Shown piece by piece: positions 11,023 through 19,696 of a stretch of DNA of 64,000 nucleotides (position 1 is its first letter; each line of letters opens with the position of its first letter). Source of the DNA: Anaerofustis stercorihominis DSM 17244 (GTDB lineage: Bacteria; Bacillota; Clostridia; Eubacteriales; Anaerofustaceae). Location of the stretch: positions 558,001 through 622,000 of the forward strand of contig NZ_DS560019.1 in NCBI RefSeq assembly GCF_000154825.1. Reading direction: 5' to 3'. The notes under the pieces were generated by a model. That model was not told the origin of the DNA. It did not search any database and worked only from the letters and a program-made list of their open reading frames with translations. Both the position numbers and the translations under genes were made by a program.

Positions 11023-11937
11023 ATGAATAAGACACCAGAGGATTTATATCTGAGAATAAAAAATTCAAATGAGCTTGTATCTTACAGCGTAAGTGATTTT
11101 AAAAAGATAGCTTACGGGTTACAATTTTACATAGATAGTAATATCATAAGGATTTACTCCAGTAAGAAAAAAGGAATAACTTTGGACACTTCTCAGAGTA
11201 AAAGCGATGAGTTAAATTTAATATTAAATAATATATATGATATTTTTCAGGGGAACAGTTTAAGTTCCTCCGATTTTGATGCAGAAAAAAATCAGTTATA
11301 TCCAATCATGAACCCGCCTCTTCTCGGAAGCGACGAAGTTGGCAAAGGTGACTTTTATGCTCCAATTATCGTAGGAAGCGTATATTTAGAAAAAAATGAG
11401 TATGATATATTAAAAACTCTGGGAGTAAGAGACTCGAAAGACTTAAGTGATGACAGAATAATAAAGCTTGCGTCAGAAATAAAAAAAGTTACAAACAACT
11501 ATTCGATACTGAGAATAGGACAAAGTAAGTATAACGAGTTATATAAAAAAATAGGAAATATAAATGCAATTTTAGCATGGGCTCATGTAACTAATATTAA
11601 AAATGTTTATAAAAAACAGCATTTTAAAAAAGCCTTGGTGGATAAATTCGGAAGAGAAGAACAAATTCGAAACGGTCTTAAGGAGCTAAATCTGGAAATG
11701 ATATTTAAACCAAAGGCCGAACAAAATATAGCCGTTGCGGCGGCAAGTATTTTAGCGAGAGATGCACTTCTCACTACGATAAAAAACATGAATAAACATT
11801 ATGATTTCGATTTTCCTTTAGGAGCAAACAGCATTGTTATTACAAAAGGAAAAGAATTTGTTAAAAAATTCGGAGAAGAAGAATTAAATAACGTCTGTAA
11901 AATGCACTTTAAAACCGTACAAAATATTTTAAATTAA
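11023..11937 (+). CDS. rnhC: Ribonuclease HIII
   Basis: Endonuclease that cuts the RNA strand of RNA-DNA hybrids such as R-loops and primer remnants. The catalytic start of the RNase H fold is seen as GSDEVGKGDFYAPI at about residues 101-115, where type HIII has DEVGKGD in place of the DExG of type HII. Further acidic residues follow in GVRDSKDLSDD (about 135). The N-terminal 90 residues form the TBP-like substrate-binding extension characteristic of HIII. Length 304 is typical. The ATG at 11023 has AAGGAAATAGG upstream and lies 10 nt after the yacL stop, so it is likely the second gene of that operon. A short hairpin terminator follows. Confidence 0.95.
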   Translation: MNKTPEDLYLRIKNSNELVSYSVSDFKKIAYGLQFYIDSNIIRIYSSKKKGITLDTSQSKSDELNLILNNIYDIFQGNSLSSSDFDAEKNQLYPIMNPPLLGSDEVGKGDFYAPIIVGSVYLEKNEYDILKTLGVRDSKDLSDDRIIKLASEIKKVTNNYSILRIGQSKYNELYKKIGNINAILAWAHVTNIKNVYKKQHFKKALVDKFGREEQIRNGLKELNLEMIFKPKAEQNIAVAAASILARDALLTTIKNMNKHYDFDFPLGANSIVITKGKEFVKKFGEEELNNVCKMHFKTVQNILN

Positions 11938-11962
11938 GGACTGTTCTCGGTCCTTTTTTAAT
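11936..11962 (+). terminator. Terminator after rnhC
   Basis: AAGGAC pairs with GTCCTT across an 8-nt loop and is followed by a U tract, directly after the rnhC stop. Confidence 0.65.
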
Positions 11963-12086
11963 ATTTAAAATTATATATTGAAATATTAAATACTTTTTAA
12001 GATATATAAAAGCAATTAAAATCAAGAATTATACTCTATAATTTTTTATAATAAATATAGAGTGATTGAGATGAGGTAATAAAAAT

Positions 12087-13055
12087 ATGTATGAATGGAG
12101 AAAACAAATTCAAATAATCGTTGACGAAATCGATAAGTGTATAAAAAATTATAATGACGAAGCACTGACATTACGTGCACTTTCAAAAAAGCTTGGTTAC
12201 TCGCAGTTTCATACAACAAGAAAATTCAAAGAAATTTCGGGAATGCAACTAAGAGATTATTTGAGGAGTAGAAAATTAGCATTTGCACTAAAAGAAATCA
12301 GAGACAGCAAAAAGACTATTTTAGACATTGCTTTTGATTATGGGTTTTCATCCAATGAAGCTTTTACAAGGGCTTTTAAAAATGCATATGGTGTAACACC
12401 AAGCGAATATAGGAAAAATCCTAAACCGATAATACTTCGTACAAAAATAAATCCTTTCGACCGCTACTTTTTAGGATTTGGAGAAATTGGAATGATAAAA
12501 TCTACAGATGACATTAAAATTTATTTTGTAACTATCCCCGCACACAAGTTTTTGCATATTAAAAACTATGAAAGCAACGGATATTGGGATTTCTGGCAGA
12601 AACAAAACCTTATTCCGGGGCAGGACTATGAAACGATTTGCGGATTACTGGACAGCATTAAAGGGAAATTGGATGATAACGGAGGAAGTGAAGCAAACAG
12701 CGGAAGCGGTCAGATAATGGCTTACATCAATGACCCAAACGGCAGATTATGCAACTGGGGTTTTCCTCGTACAGAATGTTATGGCGTTCGACTTCCTATT
12801 GATTTTAACGGTGAAACCCCTCCTCAGATGTTGATGATCGATGTTCCGAAAGCCAAGTATATAGTTTTTGAACACGGACCATTCGATTATGAACAGGAAA
12901 ATAGGAGTGTAGAAGTAAAAATCGAAAAAGCAATGGCAGATTTTGATTTTTCTGACACCGATTACTTATTTGATACTTCTCCTGGCAGAATAATTTACTT
13001 CTATTTTGACCCCAAAAAGCATTTCAAGTATATCAGACCGGTGAAAAGAAAATAA
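12087..13055 (+). CDS. AraC-family regulator with GyrI-like effector domain
   Basis: The N-terminal 110 residues are a double helix-turn-helix of the AraC/XylS type. The first helices contain TLRALSKKLGYSQFHTTRKF and the second the signature ILDIAFDYGFSSNEAFTRAF followed by YGVTPSEYR. The remaining 210 residues resemble the GyrI-like/effector-binding small-molecule domain found in similar clostridial regulators (IYFVTIPAHKF..., ending IIYFYFDPKKHFKYIRPV). It is therefore a cytoplasmic transcription factor responding to an unknown ligand. An ATG with GATGAGGT upstream gives the start. It stands alone between two hairpin terminators; no target gene is evident from the neighbourhood. Confidence 0.85.
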   Translation: MYEWRKQIQIIVDEIDKCIKNYNDEALTLRALSKKLGYSQFHTTRKFKEISGMQLRDYLRSRKLAFALKEIRDSKKTILDIAFDYGFSSNEAFTRAFKNAYGVTPSEYRKNPKPIILRTKINPFDRYFLGFGEIGMIKSTDDIKIYFVTIPAHKFLHIKNYESNGYWDFWQKQNLIPGQDYETICGLLDSIKGKLDDNGGSEANSGSGQIMAYINDPNGRLCNWGFPRTECYGVRLPIDFNGETPPQMLMIDVPKAKYIVFEHGPFDYEQENRSVEVKIEKAMADFDFSDTDYLFDTSPGRIIYFYFDPKKHFKYIRPVKRK

Positions 13056-13165
13056 ATAATATTTATAAAACCAAAAAAGTATACAAGAAATTTATAATTT
13101 TTATTGAATATGGTTAATATTAAATCAGTATAAACCAAACTTTAAAATTTAAAAATAAAAAAAAC

Positions 13166-13187
13166 GGTCAATATTTTTATATTGACC
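13166..13187. terminator. Hairpin terminator between the AraC gene and the acetyltransferase
   Basis: GGTCAATAT / ATATTGACC form a perfect 9-bp stem with a TTTT loop, followed by TTTAAATATATTT on the plus strand. The rest of 13056-13319 is AT-rich; near its end are TATAAT-like boxes that could serve the next gene. Confidence 0.55.
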
Positions 13188-13319
13188 TTTAAATATATTT
13201 ATCTTAAAAGCCGTTTTAATAATATAAACCCAGCATAAGGACACATGACTTTAAATATAAACATACTTTATTTAATGACATCCGCCAAATAAAGAGTTAT
13301 AATCAATATATAATTCTTT

Positions 13320-13901
13320 ATGAAAGAGATCGATATGAAAAGAAATTTAAGTGAATTTGATAAGATGATAAACGAAATTGAATATAAACAAAACCAAGAG
13401 TTAATGGACTTACTTTTGGAGAATAAGAAGTTTATGGATGAGTATAACGATCTTGGCACTACAGATATTAAGACAAGAAAAAAGTTATTGAAAATCATGC
13501 TGGGATACATACATGAAAGCGTGGATATACTTCCTCCCTTTATTTGTGACTACGGAAAAAATATCACTATTGATGAACATTCATTCATAAATCACAACTG
13601 CACCATACTGGCGGAAGCAAATGTAATAATCGGCAAATATGTCAGAATAGCTCCCAATGTTTCTATATACACCGTTGGACACGCAGAAAACCCATTAAAG
13701 AGAAAAGAAGGATATTCATACGCAAAAAAAGTAATAATCGAAGATAATGTATGGATTGGAGGTAATGTAATCATACTTCCCGGAGTAACCATAGGTGAAA
13801 ATTCAATCATCGGTGCCGGAAGCGTTATAAATAAAAGCATACCTAAAAACGTGGTTGCCGCAGGAAATCCATGTAAAATAATTAAAGAAATAGAAGAGTA
13901 A
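13320..13901 (+). CDS. Maltose/galactoside O-acetyltransferase family protein
   Basis: A left-handed beta-helix (hexapeptide repeat) acetyl-CoA-dependent transferase of the Maa/LacA/NodL type. The N-terminal helical segment (residues 1-65) is followed by hexapeptide repeats: SFINHNCTILAEANVIIGKY, then the catalytic-histidine context YTVGHAEN (about 115), then VIIEDNVWIGGNVIILPGV and SIIGAGSVINKSIP. It ends VVAAGNPCKIIKEI, typical for the family. The acceptor sugar cannot be deduced. The ATG at 13320 has no clear ribosome site; the in-frame ATG at 13335 (AAGAGATCGAT upstream) may be the true start. A strong bidirectional terminator follows. Confidence 0.88.
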   Translation: MKEIDMKRNLSEFDKMINEIEYKQNQELMDLLLENKKFMDEYNDLGTTDIKTRKKLLKIMLGYIHESVDILPPFICDYGKNITIDEHSFINHNCTILAEANVIIGKYVRIAPNVSIYTVGHAENPLKRKEGYSYAKKVIIEDNVWIGGNVIILPGVTIGENSIIGAGSVINKSIPKNVVAAGNPCKIIKEIEE

Positions 13902-13903
13902 AT

Positions 13904-13934
13904 AAAAAAGGCTTAGATAATCCAAGCCTTTTTT
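13904..13934. terminator. Bidirectional terminator between convergent genes
   Basis: AAAAAAGGCTT (13904-13914) pairs with AAGCCTTTTTT (13924-13934), placed between the acetyltransferase and the PHP gene that converges on it. Confidence 0.85.
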
Positions 13935-13935
13935 A

Positions 13936-14820
13936 TTACAACATATATTTGCAGTTTTGGGTCCAGTCTTTAATCAAATCAAACTCAACATTTAAATTTC
14001 CCCTGCCGATCAAAATCTTTATATCCGGCTTGGGACTTCCATGGTAATCACTCCCGCCGCTTTTATATATACGATTATTATTTGCATAATTTAATAAGTA
14101 TTCAACATCTTCATCAGAATGTTTGGCATGAAGGACCTCTACCCCGTCAAGTCCGTATTTCCTTGCCTCATCAAGCATTTTGCCTACCTCATTATGAGAC
14201 ATATGATGAATGCAAGGGTGTGCAAAAAATGCAAGCCCGCCTGCTTCATGTATAATCTCTACAGTATCTTTAATGGTCTTAAAAAACCTTGATTCGTCTA
14301 CATAGAAACTACTCTTTTTATTTGCGCAGTTATCCCAGAAAAAAGCCGAAGGGTTCATTATCTGCGGAAACTTAGAAACATTTTCTTCATGACTTACCGC
14401 ACTTATTATCACTTTTTTATAGCCTTCATTTTTTTCTCCGTCAATTATTTCAAGTCCGTCATCAATAATAAATCCGTTGTCTTTAAATACTTTTATATAT
14501 TCTTTTAATAGTTCCTTTTCCTTTTTTATATCCTCTTCTTTTGATTCATAACGTTTAAGGATTTTTTTCATTTTTTCCAAATCAATATCATATCCCAATA
14601 TATCCCTCATTTCATGATTATATGCATAGGATAATTCAACAGCGGGAATGATTTTAATCCCATCGGTATTTATATATTTCAAATCATCATATGCCATAAC
14701 AGTATCATGGTCTGTTATGGATATAAGTTCTATATCATTATCCCGAGTCTTCTTTATAATCTCTTTAGTACTGTCATCACCATCCGAATTATTAGTATGA
14801 ATATGCAAATCTATATTCAT
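13936..14820 (-). CDS. PHP-domain phosphoesterase, copy 1
   Basis: Polymerase-and-histidinol-phosphatase fold metal-dependent phosphoesterase. Metal-ligand motifs are seen: DLHIHTNNSDG at the N-terminus, SITDHDTV (about 38), AHPCIHH (about 200) and GGSDYHG near the C-terminus. About 294 residues. The start is the ATG at 14820 with AAAGGGGTGAT upstream; an earlier GTG is within the ribosome site. The gene follows its paralogue by 13 nt, so the two form an operon. Related stand-alone PHP proteins act on nucleoside 3',5'-bisphosphates or small phosphoesters, but this subgroup is not assignable. An internal helical insert (about residues 85-150) and the segment FFWDNCANKKSSFYVDES are shared only with copy 2. 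Confidence 0.85.
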   Translation of the reverse strand: MNIDLHIHTNNSDGDDSTKEIIKKTRDNDIELISITDHDTVMAYDDLKYINTDGIKIIPAVELSYAYNHEMRDILGYDIDLEKMKKILKRYESKEEDIKKEKELLKEYIKVFKDNGFIIDDGLEIIDGEKNEGYKKVIISAVSHEENVSKFPQIMNPSAFFWDNCANKKSSFYVDESRFFKTIKDTVEIIHEAGGLAFFAHPCIHHMSHNEVGKMLDEARKYGLDGVEVLHAKHSDEDVEYLLNYANNNRIYKSGGSDYHGSPKPDIKILIGRGNLNVEFDLIKDWTQNCKYML

Positions 14821-14833
14821 AAATATCACCCCT

Positions 14834-15736
14834 TTACAGTTTAATCTTTCTGACTTTATCTATCCAATCTTTTACCATATTATATGGTACATATAAATCC
14901 CCTTTACCCGACACCATGCTTATGTCAGGCTTGGTTCCTCCGTGATAATCGCTTCCTCCGCTTTTAAAAAGCTTATATTTTCTGGCTACCTCTGCTAAAA
15001 ATAAATTATCGTCAAAAGTATGCTGAGAATGCATTACCTCAATACCGTCAATACCACAGTCCATTGCATGATTTATCAGCTGAAGAGTCCTTAACTTCCC
15101 TATCCTGTACATACAAGGATGAGCTAAAAACGCTAAACCTCCAGCATCATGAATAAGTTCTATCCCTTCTTTCATCGTAGGATAATCCATAGATTCATTT
15201 ACAAAAAATTTAGTCTCATTATTGGAACAATAATTCCAGAAAAATAATGTAATTTTAGAAATGAAAGGATATTTTTCTATATTCTCGGGATACTTTATAA
15301 GATTTTCATATATGGTTATATAGGCTTCACTTTTATTGCCTCTCGAAACTGCAATATCTTCATCAAATTTGATCCCGACTTTCTTAAATACTCTTTTATA
15401 CTCTTCAAGCAGTCTCTTTTGTTTTTTGACTTGATTTTCTTTTGAATATCTATTACTGACAAAATTGTCTATTATCTTAGTATCTATCCCATAACCGAGA
15501 ACATCTCTTATGACTCCCTCAAAAGAACACCCAAGTTCCGTACCCGGGATTAAAGTAAGCGGTTTATTAAATTTAATATCGACTTCTTTTATTTGTTCAT
15601 AAACTTTAACATTATCATGATCTGTTATGGACGCAAAATCCACATTCAGATCATTCATCATATAAAGCATTTCTTCAGCATTCAAAGTGCCGTCGGAATT
15701 GATACTGTGCATATGTAAATCTACTACTGTGCTCAT
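14834..15736 (-). CDS. PHP-domain phosphoesterase, copy 2
   Basis: Paralogue of the gene directly downstream, 300 residues, with the same metal-binding set: VDLHMHSINSDG, SITDHDNV, FLAHPCMYRIG and SGGSDYHGGTKPD. The copies share the order of all motifs and the distinctive central segment FFWNYCSNNETKFFVNES, which points to tandem duplication followed by divergence rather than two acquisitions. The start ATG has GAGGATAAAT upstream. It is the first gene of a two-gene minus-strand operon. Substrate unknown; the two copies may have divided substrates or act as a heteromer (inference). Confidence 0.85.
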   Translation of the reverse strand: MSTVVDLHMHSINSDGTLNAEEMLYMMNDLNVDFASITDHDNVKVYEQIKEVDIKFNKPLTLIPGTELGCSFEGVIRDVLGYGIDTKIIDNFVSNRYSKENQVKKQKRLLEEYKRVFKKVGIKFDEDIAVSRGNKSEAYITIYENLIKYPENIEKYPFISKITLFFWNYCSNNETKFFVNESMDYPTMKEGIELIHDAGGLAFLAHPCMYRIGKLRTLQLINHAMDCGIDGIEVMHSQHTFDDNLFLAEVARKYKLFKSGGSDYHGGTKPDISMVSGKGDLYVPYNMVKDWIDKVRKIKL

Positions 15737-15815
15737 ATTTATCCTCGTCTTATTTAATCTTTATTAATTATATACCAATATTTTTTACTTTTCAATTAAA
15801 GCCATAATATCTTTA

Positions 15816-15824
15816 TGATATAAT
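15816..15824 (+). promoter_or_regulatory. Extended -10 promoter of the GNAT gene
   Basis: TGATATAAT, an extended -10 box, 32 bp before the ATG; no good -35 is visible. Confidence 0.45.
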
Positions 15825-15855
15825 AAGTATATAATTCACTTATAAGGAGTTATTT

Positions 15856-16413
15856 ATGAAAAAATATATTGCCGTAAACGGAGATTTAGGTATCAGAAGG
15901 CTAAATGATACAGATGAAGAATTACTCATGCTCGGAAAATGGAGAGATGACGAAAGAGTCAGCAAATACTACGGAGGAAGAGATAAAGATAATTCTTTAA
16001 GCGCTCTAAAAGAAAAGTATCTTGACAGGATACATGGAAAAAGTTTGATTAAACCTTGTATCATAGAATATTTACATAAACCTTCCGGATATATCCAGTA
16101 CTATGAATTCGATGAAAAAAAATACAAAGACCATGATTTGACTGCATATAATAATGCTTACGGAATAGACATATTTATCGCTCCGGATGCAGGACATAGT
16201 AAAGGACTGGGGTCAAAAAGTCTTAAATTGATGTGTTCTTACTTATTTAATACTCTAAACGCCGATATAATCGAAATATGCCCGAGAAGTGTGAATGAGC
16301 GTGCAGTTAGAGCATACGAAAAAGCAGGATTTAAACCTTATAAAAGACTTAAAAAAGGTGAATTCTTTGAAGGGGAATGGTTTGAGGAAATCGTAATGAT
16401 CATGACTAAATAA
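15856..16413 (+). CDS. GNAT acetyltransferase resembling AAC(6') enzymes
   Basis: N-acetyltransferase of the GNAT superfamily, 185 residues. The acetyl-CoA pyrophosphate-binding motif region reads DIFIAPDAGHSKGLGSKSLK (about 105-125; the G-x-G-x-[GS] loop lies within SKGLGSKS). The C-terminal family pattern CPRSVNERAVRAYEKAGF follows. The layout (GIRRL... LLMLGKWRDD... PSGYIQYYEFDE) is that of the RimJ/AAC(6') group. Some relatives acetylate aminoglycosides, others acetylate protein N-termini or metabolites, so resistance should not be assumed. The ATG has a strong ATAAGGAG site. It stands alone with its own promoter, converging on the M16 gene across a shared terminator. Confidence 0.8.
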   Translation: MKKYIAVNGDLGIRRLNDTDEELLMLGKWRDDERVSKYYGGRDKDNSLSALKEKYLDRIHGKSLIKPCIIEYLHKPSGYIQYYEFDEKKYKDHDLTAYNNAYGIDIFIAPDAGHSKGLGSKSLKLMCSYLFNTLNADIIEICPRSVNERAVRAYEKAGFKPYKRLKKGEFFEGEWFEEIVMIMTK

Positions 16414-16440
16414 AAAGACCTTTATTTTTAGGTCTTTTTA
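16412..16440. terminator. Bidirectional terminator
   Basis: AAAAAGACCT and AGGTCTTTTT arms with an 8-nt loop; it overlaps the ends of the convergent GNAT and M16 genes. Confidence 0.85.
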
Positions 16441-17706
16441 TAATGCTTCTTTAATTTTATAAATACAATCTTTTACTTTATATTTTCTTTCTATATTACT
16501 ATTGTTTTCTACATATATACTGATATTTTCTGATTTAAATATCCGCTTTGCTGTCTTAAGTAAATTTTTGACCGTTACCATTTCAAAAACTTTTACTTCA
16601 TTTTCAATATTATAATTTTTATTTCCAAGTACAAATCTTTCATAACCGATTAAATCATTTAACCCCTCTGATGAGTCAATAACATTAGAAAAGTCTTTTG
16701 AAAAAACAATAACTTCTTCCAAATCCTCTTTTGTTATATCATTTTTCATATTTTTTATTTCTTCAAATATTATATTTAATGTTTTGATTATTAGATGATT
16801 ATCCACACTACATACCAATATGACAGTATTAAAATCTTCGTAATAATTTAAATCACAATCAAAATCACCAATATATCCTAAAGTATCTTTAAGCTTAAAT
16901 GAAAGTCTAGAACCGTCTCCGACAGCTAATATGTTAAATAAAATTTCAACCTCATGCATATCTATCTCTTTGCTTATATCAATTCTAATTTCAATTTCGG
17001 TAGTATCATAAACACTTGGAATTATCATAATATTATGTTCATCCCTCTTACAAAACTTTGTTGGAATAGAATGCTGCCTCATCAAAGGATTACTAAGAAA
17101 AATAGAAATACTCTCTAATTTCTTATTTAAATAATTAATATTGTCAGAATTGAAACTCCCTGTTAATACTACTACTGAATTATCCTTATTAAAAAATCTT
17201 CTTTTATAATCATTTATTATATTATAAGAAAGATTATCTATCTTATTACAGTCTCCCATAATTTCATTTTTAAAACAGCTACCCTCAAAATAATTTTTAT
17301 TCACGATATCATCAAAATGATAAAAACTTTTATCTTCAATTTGTCTTTTAACAACTTCTTTTTCAGCATTGATTTCTTCATTGCTCCATAAAAAATCCTC
17401 ATATATATTTACGATTATATCTATAAAATCATTAAAATATTGAGGTAAAACCGTTGCATAAAATCTAATATAATCTTTATAAGTTGTACCACTTAATGCA
17501 ACACCTATTTTATTCACTTTTTTATATAACTCTCTTTGGGAAAGATTATTTAACTTTCTAAAAAACATATGCTCCAACAAATGAGAAATACCTCTAACTT
17601 TATTATTTTCATATAAAACTCCGCCATGAAAATAAAAACCAATACCAATATTATGTAAGTTCTCATTTTTGCATATAATCACATTATTATTTCCATTTTT
17701 GATCAT
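16438..17706 (-). CDS. M16-family zinc metallopeptidase
   Basis: Insulinase/mitochondrial-processing-peptidase type protease. The inverted zinc motif HxxEH is present as HLLEH at residues 42-46, with the downstream glutamate in AEKEVVKRQIED at about 122, so this copy should be catalytic. Length 422 matches the one-chain bacterial M16B type. No signal peptide is seen, so it is probably cytoplasmic. The ATG has AGGAG 8 nt upstream. It lies 61 nt downstream of a putative immunity gene of the Rhs locus on the same strand, probably the last gene of that transcript. In other bacteria single M16 proteins process peptides, including some secreted peptides; a role in handling toxin fragments is only a guess. 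It is AT-rich like its Rhs-locus neighbours. Confidence 0.85.
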   Translation of the reverse strand: MIKNGNNNVIICKNENLHNIGIGFYFHGGVLYENNKVRGISHLLEHMFFRKLNNLSQRELYKKVNKIGVALSGTTYKDYIRFYATVLPQYFNDFIDIIVNIYEDFLWSNEEINAEKEVVKRQIEDKSFYHFDDIVNKNYFEGSCFKNEIMGDCNKIDNLSYNIINDYKRRFFNKDNSVVVLTGSFNSDNINYLNKKLESISIFLSNPLMRQHSIPTKFCKRDEHNIMIIPSVYDTTEIEIRIDISKEIDMHEVEILFNILAVGDGSRLSFKLKDTLGYIGDFDCDLNYYEDFNTVILVCSVDNHLIIKTLNIIFEEIKNMKNDITKEDLEEVIVFSKDFSNVIDSSEGLNDLIGYERFVLGNKNYNIENEVKVFEMVTVKNLLKTAKRIFKSENISIYVENNSNIERKYKVKDCIYKIKEAL

Positions 17707-17767
17707 AAATTTATCTCCTAGAAAAACTCTATATTTGTAAAAACACCAGTTTAATTAGAATATATAT

Positions 17768-18448
17768 TTAATTTATATTTTTACTAATAACTTCATATAA
17801 CTCATTTAAATCTTGTTTGAAAATAGATAAATCTTTGCTATTCCAGTGACAGTAAGCCTTAATCACAATATTATCTTTAATGATAACTAATCTTGTTTCA
17901 TATGTTTTAAAATTTATATTTTCTAATTCTCCAACCATATTTGAAGAATTTTTTGGATACTCAGATTGTTCATATAAAATACATATAGTATTATTATCAT
18001 AAATTATTTCTACATTTTCTAAATTAATTTTATTATAGTTAGAATATTCATATCCATTTTCTATAAAACTTTTAATAATATTTTTATTTTTATAAATATT
18101 ATTACTTATTATATTAACGTCATTGGATTTATTTAATAATTCTAAATATACAATTTTTACATCACGAGGTTTTCCATGTTCTATTAATAATTTTAATTTA
18201 TTATTATCAATAGAACATGAAATATTTTTATCAGTATTTATTTTCTTCTTAATATAAAAATTATTAATATTTTTAATAAAATTACGATTTAAATTTTTTG
18301 CATTTATTGAAATTATTTTACTAAAATCAAAACTTCCCTTTATGCTATAATTTATTTCAGTAGAAATAAATTTACTTTTAAATATAGTAACTAATAATAT
18401 GGCAGCCATAGATAATAAAACTATTATTATAATCTTTTTATTCTTCAT
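17768..18448 (-). CDS. Membrane-anchored hypothetical protein, candidate immunity protein 3
   Basis: I do not recognise a family. The 226 residues begin with a short basic segment and one membrane helix (KKIIIIVLLSMAAILLVTIF, residues 4-23), followed by a polar, Asn/Ile/Lys-rich domain predicted outside the membrane. The start ATG (18448) has AAGGAG 4 nt upstream; a longer frame to 18520 has no such site. It begins 31 nt after the stop of a decayed Rhs tip whose remaining domain looks like a cell-wall amidase. Its position directly after a toxin tip and its extracytoplasmic domain fit an immunity protein protecting the wall or membrane face (inference). Base composition is very AT-rich. Confidence 0.6.
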   Translation of the reverse strand: MKNKKIIIIVLLSMAAILLVTIFKSKFISTEINYSIKGSFDFSKIISINAKNLNRNFIKNINNFYIKKKINTDKNISCSIDNNKLKLLIEHGKPRDVKIVYLELLNKSNDVNIISNNIYKNKNIIKSFIENGYEYSNYNKINLENVEIIYDNNTICILYEQSEYPKNSSNMVGELENINFKTYETRLVIIKDNIVIKAYCHWNSKDLSIFKQDLNELYEVISKNIN

Positions 18449-18479
18449 TTTTCTCCTTTTTAAATTTAAATATAAATAT

Positions 18480-19360
18480 TTATTTAAATCTAAGAATATA
18501 AAATACTTCTTTATTATCAATAACTGAAGCTAATTTATGATTAAACCTAGCTATTGTATGTTCTTTGTACAATATTCTTTTTTTAATATATTGCTAACAA
18601 TGCCAGCATATCCATAGCTCCAATAAAGTAAATCACCTTTTTACCTTAATTTTTTACTTTATGACTTTTATGATACCAAGTTTTATTCATCTTTTTCCCT
18701 CCAGCATAAGTACATTGAAAAGCAAAGTTTACACAATCAGCATTAGTATAGAAGTAAAAACCTGTTTTTTTATATTGCACCACTCCAATAGGTATAATAG
18801 TATTCTCCCTTTTTACCAAAAAGTGCAGATATATGTCCAAAACGAACAGTAAACTTCCATAATTTCTTAGGAGCTCCATTTTTATCTAATAGCCATATTG
18901 CACTATGCCCACTAGGATCCGTAAAATTGATAGGATTATTAGCACATTAAGCATATAGGTGTAAACGTAACGGCTCTTCCAACTCTCCTCTATAAGTATC
19001 CACGGTCACAAACCTACCGTCTTCAGGGTTATAATACCTTGCATTATAATAATAATCTCCGGTTTCCTTATCATAAACCTGTCCTGTGTAACATACTTCA
19101 TTTTCAATCGTAGTGTTACCGACTAACTCTGTACTGCCAAATTCATCATACTTATAAGCCAAGATACCCACATTATCATCTCCAACAAGTGTAGATGTAC
19201 TATTTCTTGTATCCTTATTATAAGAATAATATTTAGCATTATTGCCCTCGAACCTTGAACTTGAAATAACATTTCCTTCGATATTTAATATGTTTGAAGT
19301 ATTTAGGTTTACGTCTATATTATATAATTCTTCGATTCGAAAAATTATCCGTATAATTAA
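18480..19360 (-). pseudogene. Displaced Rhs tip 3 with decayed amidase-like C-terminal domain
   Basis: A headless copy of the Rhs core end: KYYSYNKDTRNSTSTLVGDD, YTGQVYDKETGDYYYNARYY, and after the hinge NNPINFTDPSGH a new C-terminal domain. There is an in-frame TAA where the paralogues have TAC (near 18950), one frameshift near 18775 and further shifts beyond 18650. The recoverable C-terminal domain contains TNADCVNFAFQC-YAGGKKM, GDLLYW and HTIARFNHKL. These resemble the putative amidase domain (amidase_6, NlpC/P60-like Cys-His fold), with an apparent internal deletion. No start codon or ribosome site precedes it. It is a broken remnant or silent cassette rather than an expressed gene. The candidate immunity gene follows 31 nt later. 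Confidence 0.75.
18906..19320 (-). repeat. Rhs-tip repeat, copy 3
   Basis: DNA closely similar to 21318-21730 (copy 2) and, over its C-terminal half, to 22787-23060 (copy 1 in the full-length gene). It ends at the DPSGH hinge, after which the three copies diverge completely. Confidence 0.8.
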
Positions 19361-19535
19361 AAAGCAGAAGCAACTTTTATATAAATGAGTCTCTTATCAT
19401 TCCCTCTTTTCTTGCTCCTGCTCTTGACTAACTATTCAGTTTTTATTCACATTTAATACACATATAATATACTATATATTTTTATTAATTTCAATATATT
19501 TTATAAAATATTTACAATTAAAAATACTTTATATA

Positions 19536-19578
19536 TAAAAACGCCCATTATTCTTCGTATTGAAGAATAATGGGCGTT
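19536..19578 (-). terminator. Strong hairpin terminator after the lipoprotein gene
   Basis: Perfect 17-bp arms (19540-19556 and 19562-19578, core AACGCCCATTATTCTTC) with a 5-nt loop, followed by TTTTT on the minus strand. It is the strongest simple hairpin in the Rhs region. Confidence 0.8.
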
Positions 19579-19678
19579 AAACAGAAGTATTTTTATGAAT
19601 ATCAGTGAATATTAGTGAAAGGTAAATATTGTAGTAGCATATTCCTTTCTTTTTTATTTTTACTTCTGTTTTTAACAA
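19576..19678. repeat. Imperfect 14-bp inverted repeat around 19.6 kb
   Basis: GTTAAACAGAAGTA near 19576 and TACTTCTGTTTTTAAC near 19663-19678 are inverted copies (2-nt bulge) enclosing about 75 bp without a reading frame. It may be a secondary structure or the footprint of a small mobile unit; no transposase is present. Confidence 0.35.
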
Positions 19679-19696
19679 ATTTTATACATAATACAA

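Noticed and set aside
15856-16413. Aminoglycoside resistance gene
   Set aside because: The similarity is to the broad AAC(6')/RimJ-like GNAT group only; there is no mobile context and resistance cannot be inferred.
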